A stretch of DNA of 5,384 nucleotides from Arenibacter sp965652575 (GTDB taxonomy: Bacteria > Bacteroidota > Bacteroidia > Flavobacteriales > Flavobacteriaceae). The stretch is from the NCBI GenBank assembly GCA_965652575.1, contig CBFGWQ010000230.1:1-5384 (forward strand). Reading direction: 5' to 3'. Both the position numbers and the translations under genes were made by a program. Under the pieces are notes generated by a model, which saw only the letters and a list, made by a program, of their open reading frames with translations, did not search any database and was not told where the DNA came from. Within the stretch, counting starts at the first letter, position 1. Every line of letters begins with the position of its first letter. Below, in pieces: positions 5,141-5,384 of the stretch.

Positions 5141-5384
5141 ATGCTCCGACAAAGGCAGGATTGCCCAAAGGTAGTTTGTTCATATTCTATAAGTTCTGTT
5201 GTTTTTGTGCCCGTGCCCCTTGTGGCCGCCCGTGTCCCTTGCCCTGCTCGGGGGGGGGGCGTCTCGCCCTTTGGTTTTTATGCCCCGTATGTTTTGCGGT
5301 TTTTGGAAAAAGTATTAAATTGGATTCCTTTTTTTTGCGGAAATTCCCGTGTACAAAACGCTTGTTGACAGGGGTTTGTGCCGG
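5141..5384. other. Non-coding region upstream of thrS with GC-rich patch and G10 run
   Basis: No credible gene is seen. A 75-codon plus-strand open frame (5141-5368) has low-complexity Pro/Val/Phe/Cys-rich content and no recognisable domain. The stretch 5207-5270 is much richer in G+C than its surroundings. It holds a 12-bp near-repeat (CCCGTGCCCCTT at 5210-5221 and CCCGTGTCCCTT at 5229-5240, one mismatch), ten consecutive G at 5250-5259, and a small hairpin (GGGCG at 5257-5261, CGCCC at 5265-5269, loop TCT). From about 5275 the sequence turns T/A-rich with two copies of TTTTGCGG (5292-5299 and 5333-5340). No tRNA or rRNA sequence is recognised. Confidence 0.5.
5365..5370 (+). promoter_or_regulatory. 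Possible -35-like TTGACA hexamer at the right edge
   Basis: The plus strand carries a perfect TTGACA preceded by about 80 bp of A/T-tract sequence that resembles the upstream part of a strong promoter. The matching -10/-7 element would lie about 17-20 bp on, just beyond the window end, so the call cannot be completed. A divergently transcribed gene to the right, perhaps a stable RNA, is the inference. Confidence 0.25.

Noticed and set aside
5166..5173. Second minus-strand TAnnTTTG match (TACCTTTG) further upstream of thrS
   Set aside because: No TTG at the right distance upstream, and the promoter at 5071-5101 is closer and has both elements; kept only as a possible minor start site.
5141..5368. 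75-codon plus-strand open frame upstream of thrS
   Set aside because: Low-complexity composition, translation through the G10 run, no recognisable domain and no convincing promoter or ribosome-binding site.
5048..5384. tRNA-like operator or T-box leader upstream of thrS
   Set aside because: No T-box or cloverleaf-like sequence recognised, and the predicted transcript leader is only about 20 nt.

Overview
The window reads as ordinary chromosomal DNA of a member of the Bacteroidota, most likely a marine or soil Flavobacteriaceae species. The evidence is moderately AT-rich sequence, start regions largely without Shine-Dalgarno motifs, TAnnTTTG-type -7 promoter elements (upstream of thrS and of the HAD gene), and protein variants typical of that group, such as the WLMPEQ stretch in ThrRS and the FGPQTDDHDYEF stretch in IF3. 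I do not assign a genus.

Layout: a Cof-type HAD phosphatase lies on the minus strand at the left edge. It is divergent from a yjbQ-family gene on the plus strand, which is followed by a small two-EF-hand calcium-binding protein gene. That plus-strand pair converges on the translation operon thrS-infC-rpmI-rplT, which occupies the minus strand from about 5078 to 1760. A perfect 10-bp hairpin in the 79-bp convergent gap, with a T7 tract on the minus strand, ends the operon and may also stop the plus-strand transcript. About 340 bp upstream of thrS hold no credible gene. This stretch has a flavobacterial promoter for thrS, a GC-rich patch with a run of ten G, and a right-edge AT-rich stretch with a TTGACA hexamer that looks like the approach to another promoter beyond the window.

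How the genes work together: ThrRS charges tRNA-Thr, IF3 controls initiation fidelity and subunit dissociation, and L35 and L20 are large-subunit proteins needed for ribosome assembly. The operon order is the same as in Escherichia coli, but here it ends after rplT with no pheST. The most instructive point is the start of infC. The open frame extends about 31 codons upstream of the first conventional (TTG) start through conserved IF3 N-terminal sequence, and the only plausible initiators are ATA or ATT. This matches the rare-start autoregulation known for infC in other bacteria. Two non-coding gaps in the operon hold inverted repeats that could be control structures, and one 11-bp palindrome occurs both before rplT and before thrS.

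I see no mobile element, CRISPR array, tRNA or rRNA, and no evidence for an undescribed multi-gene system.
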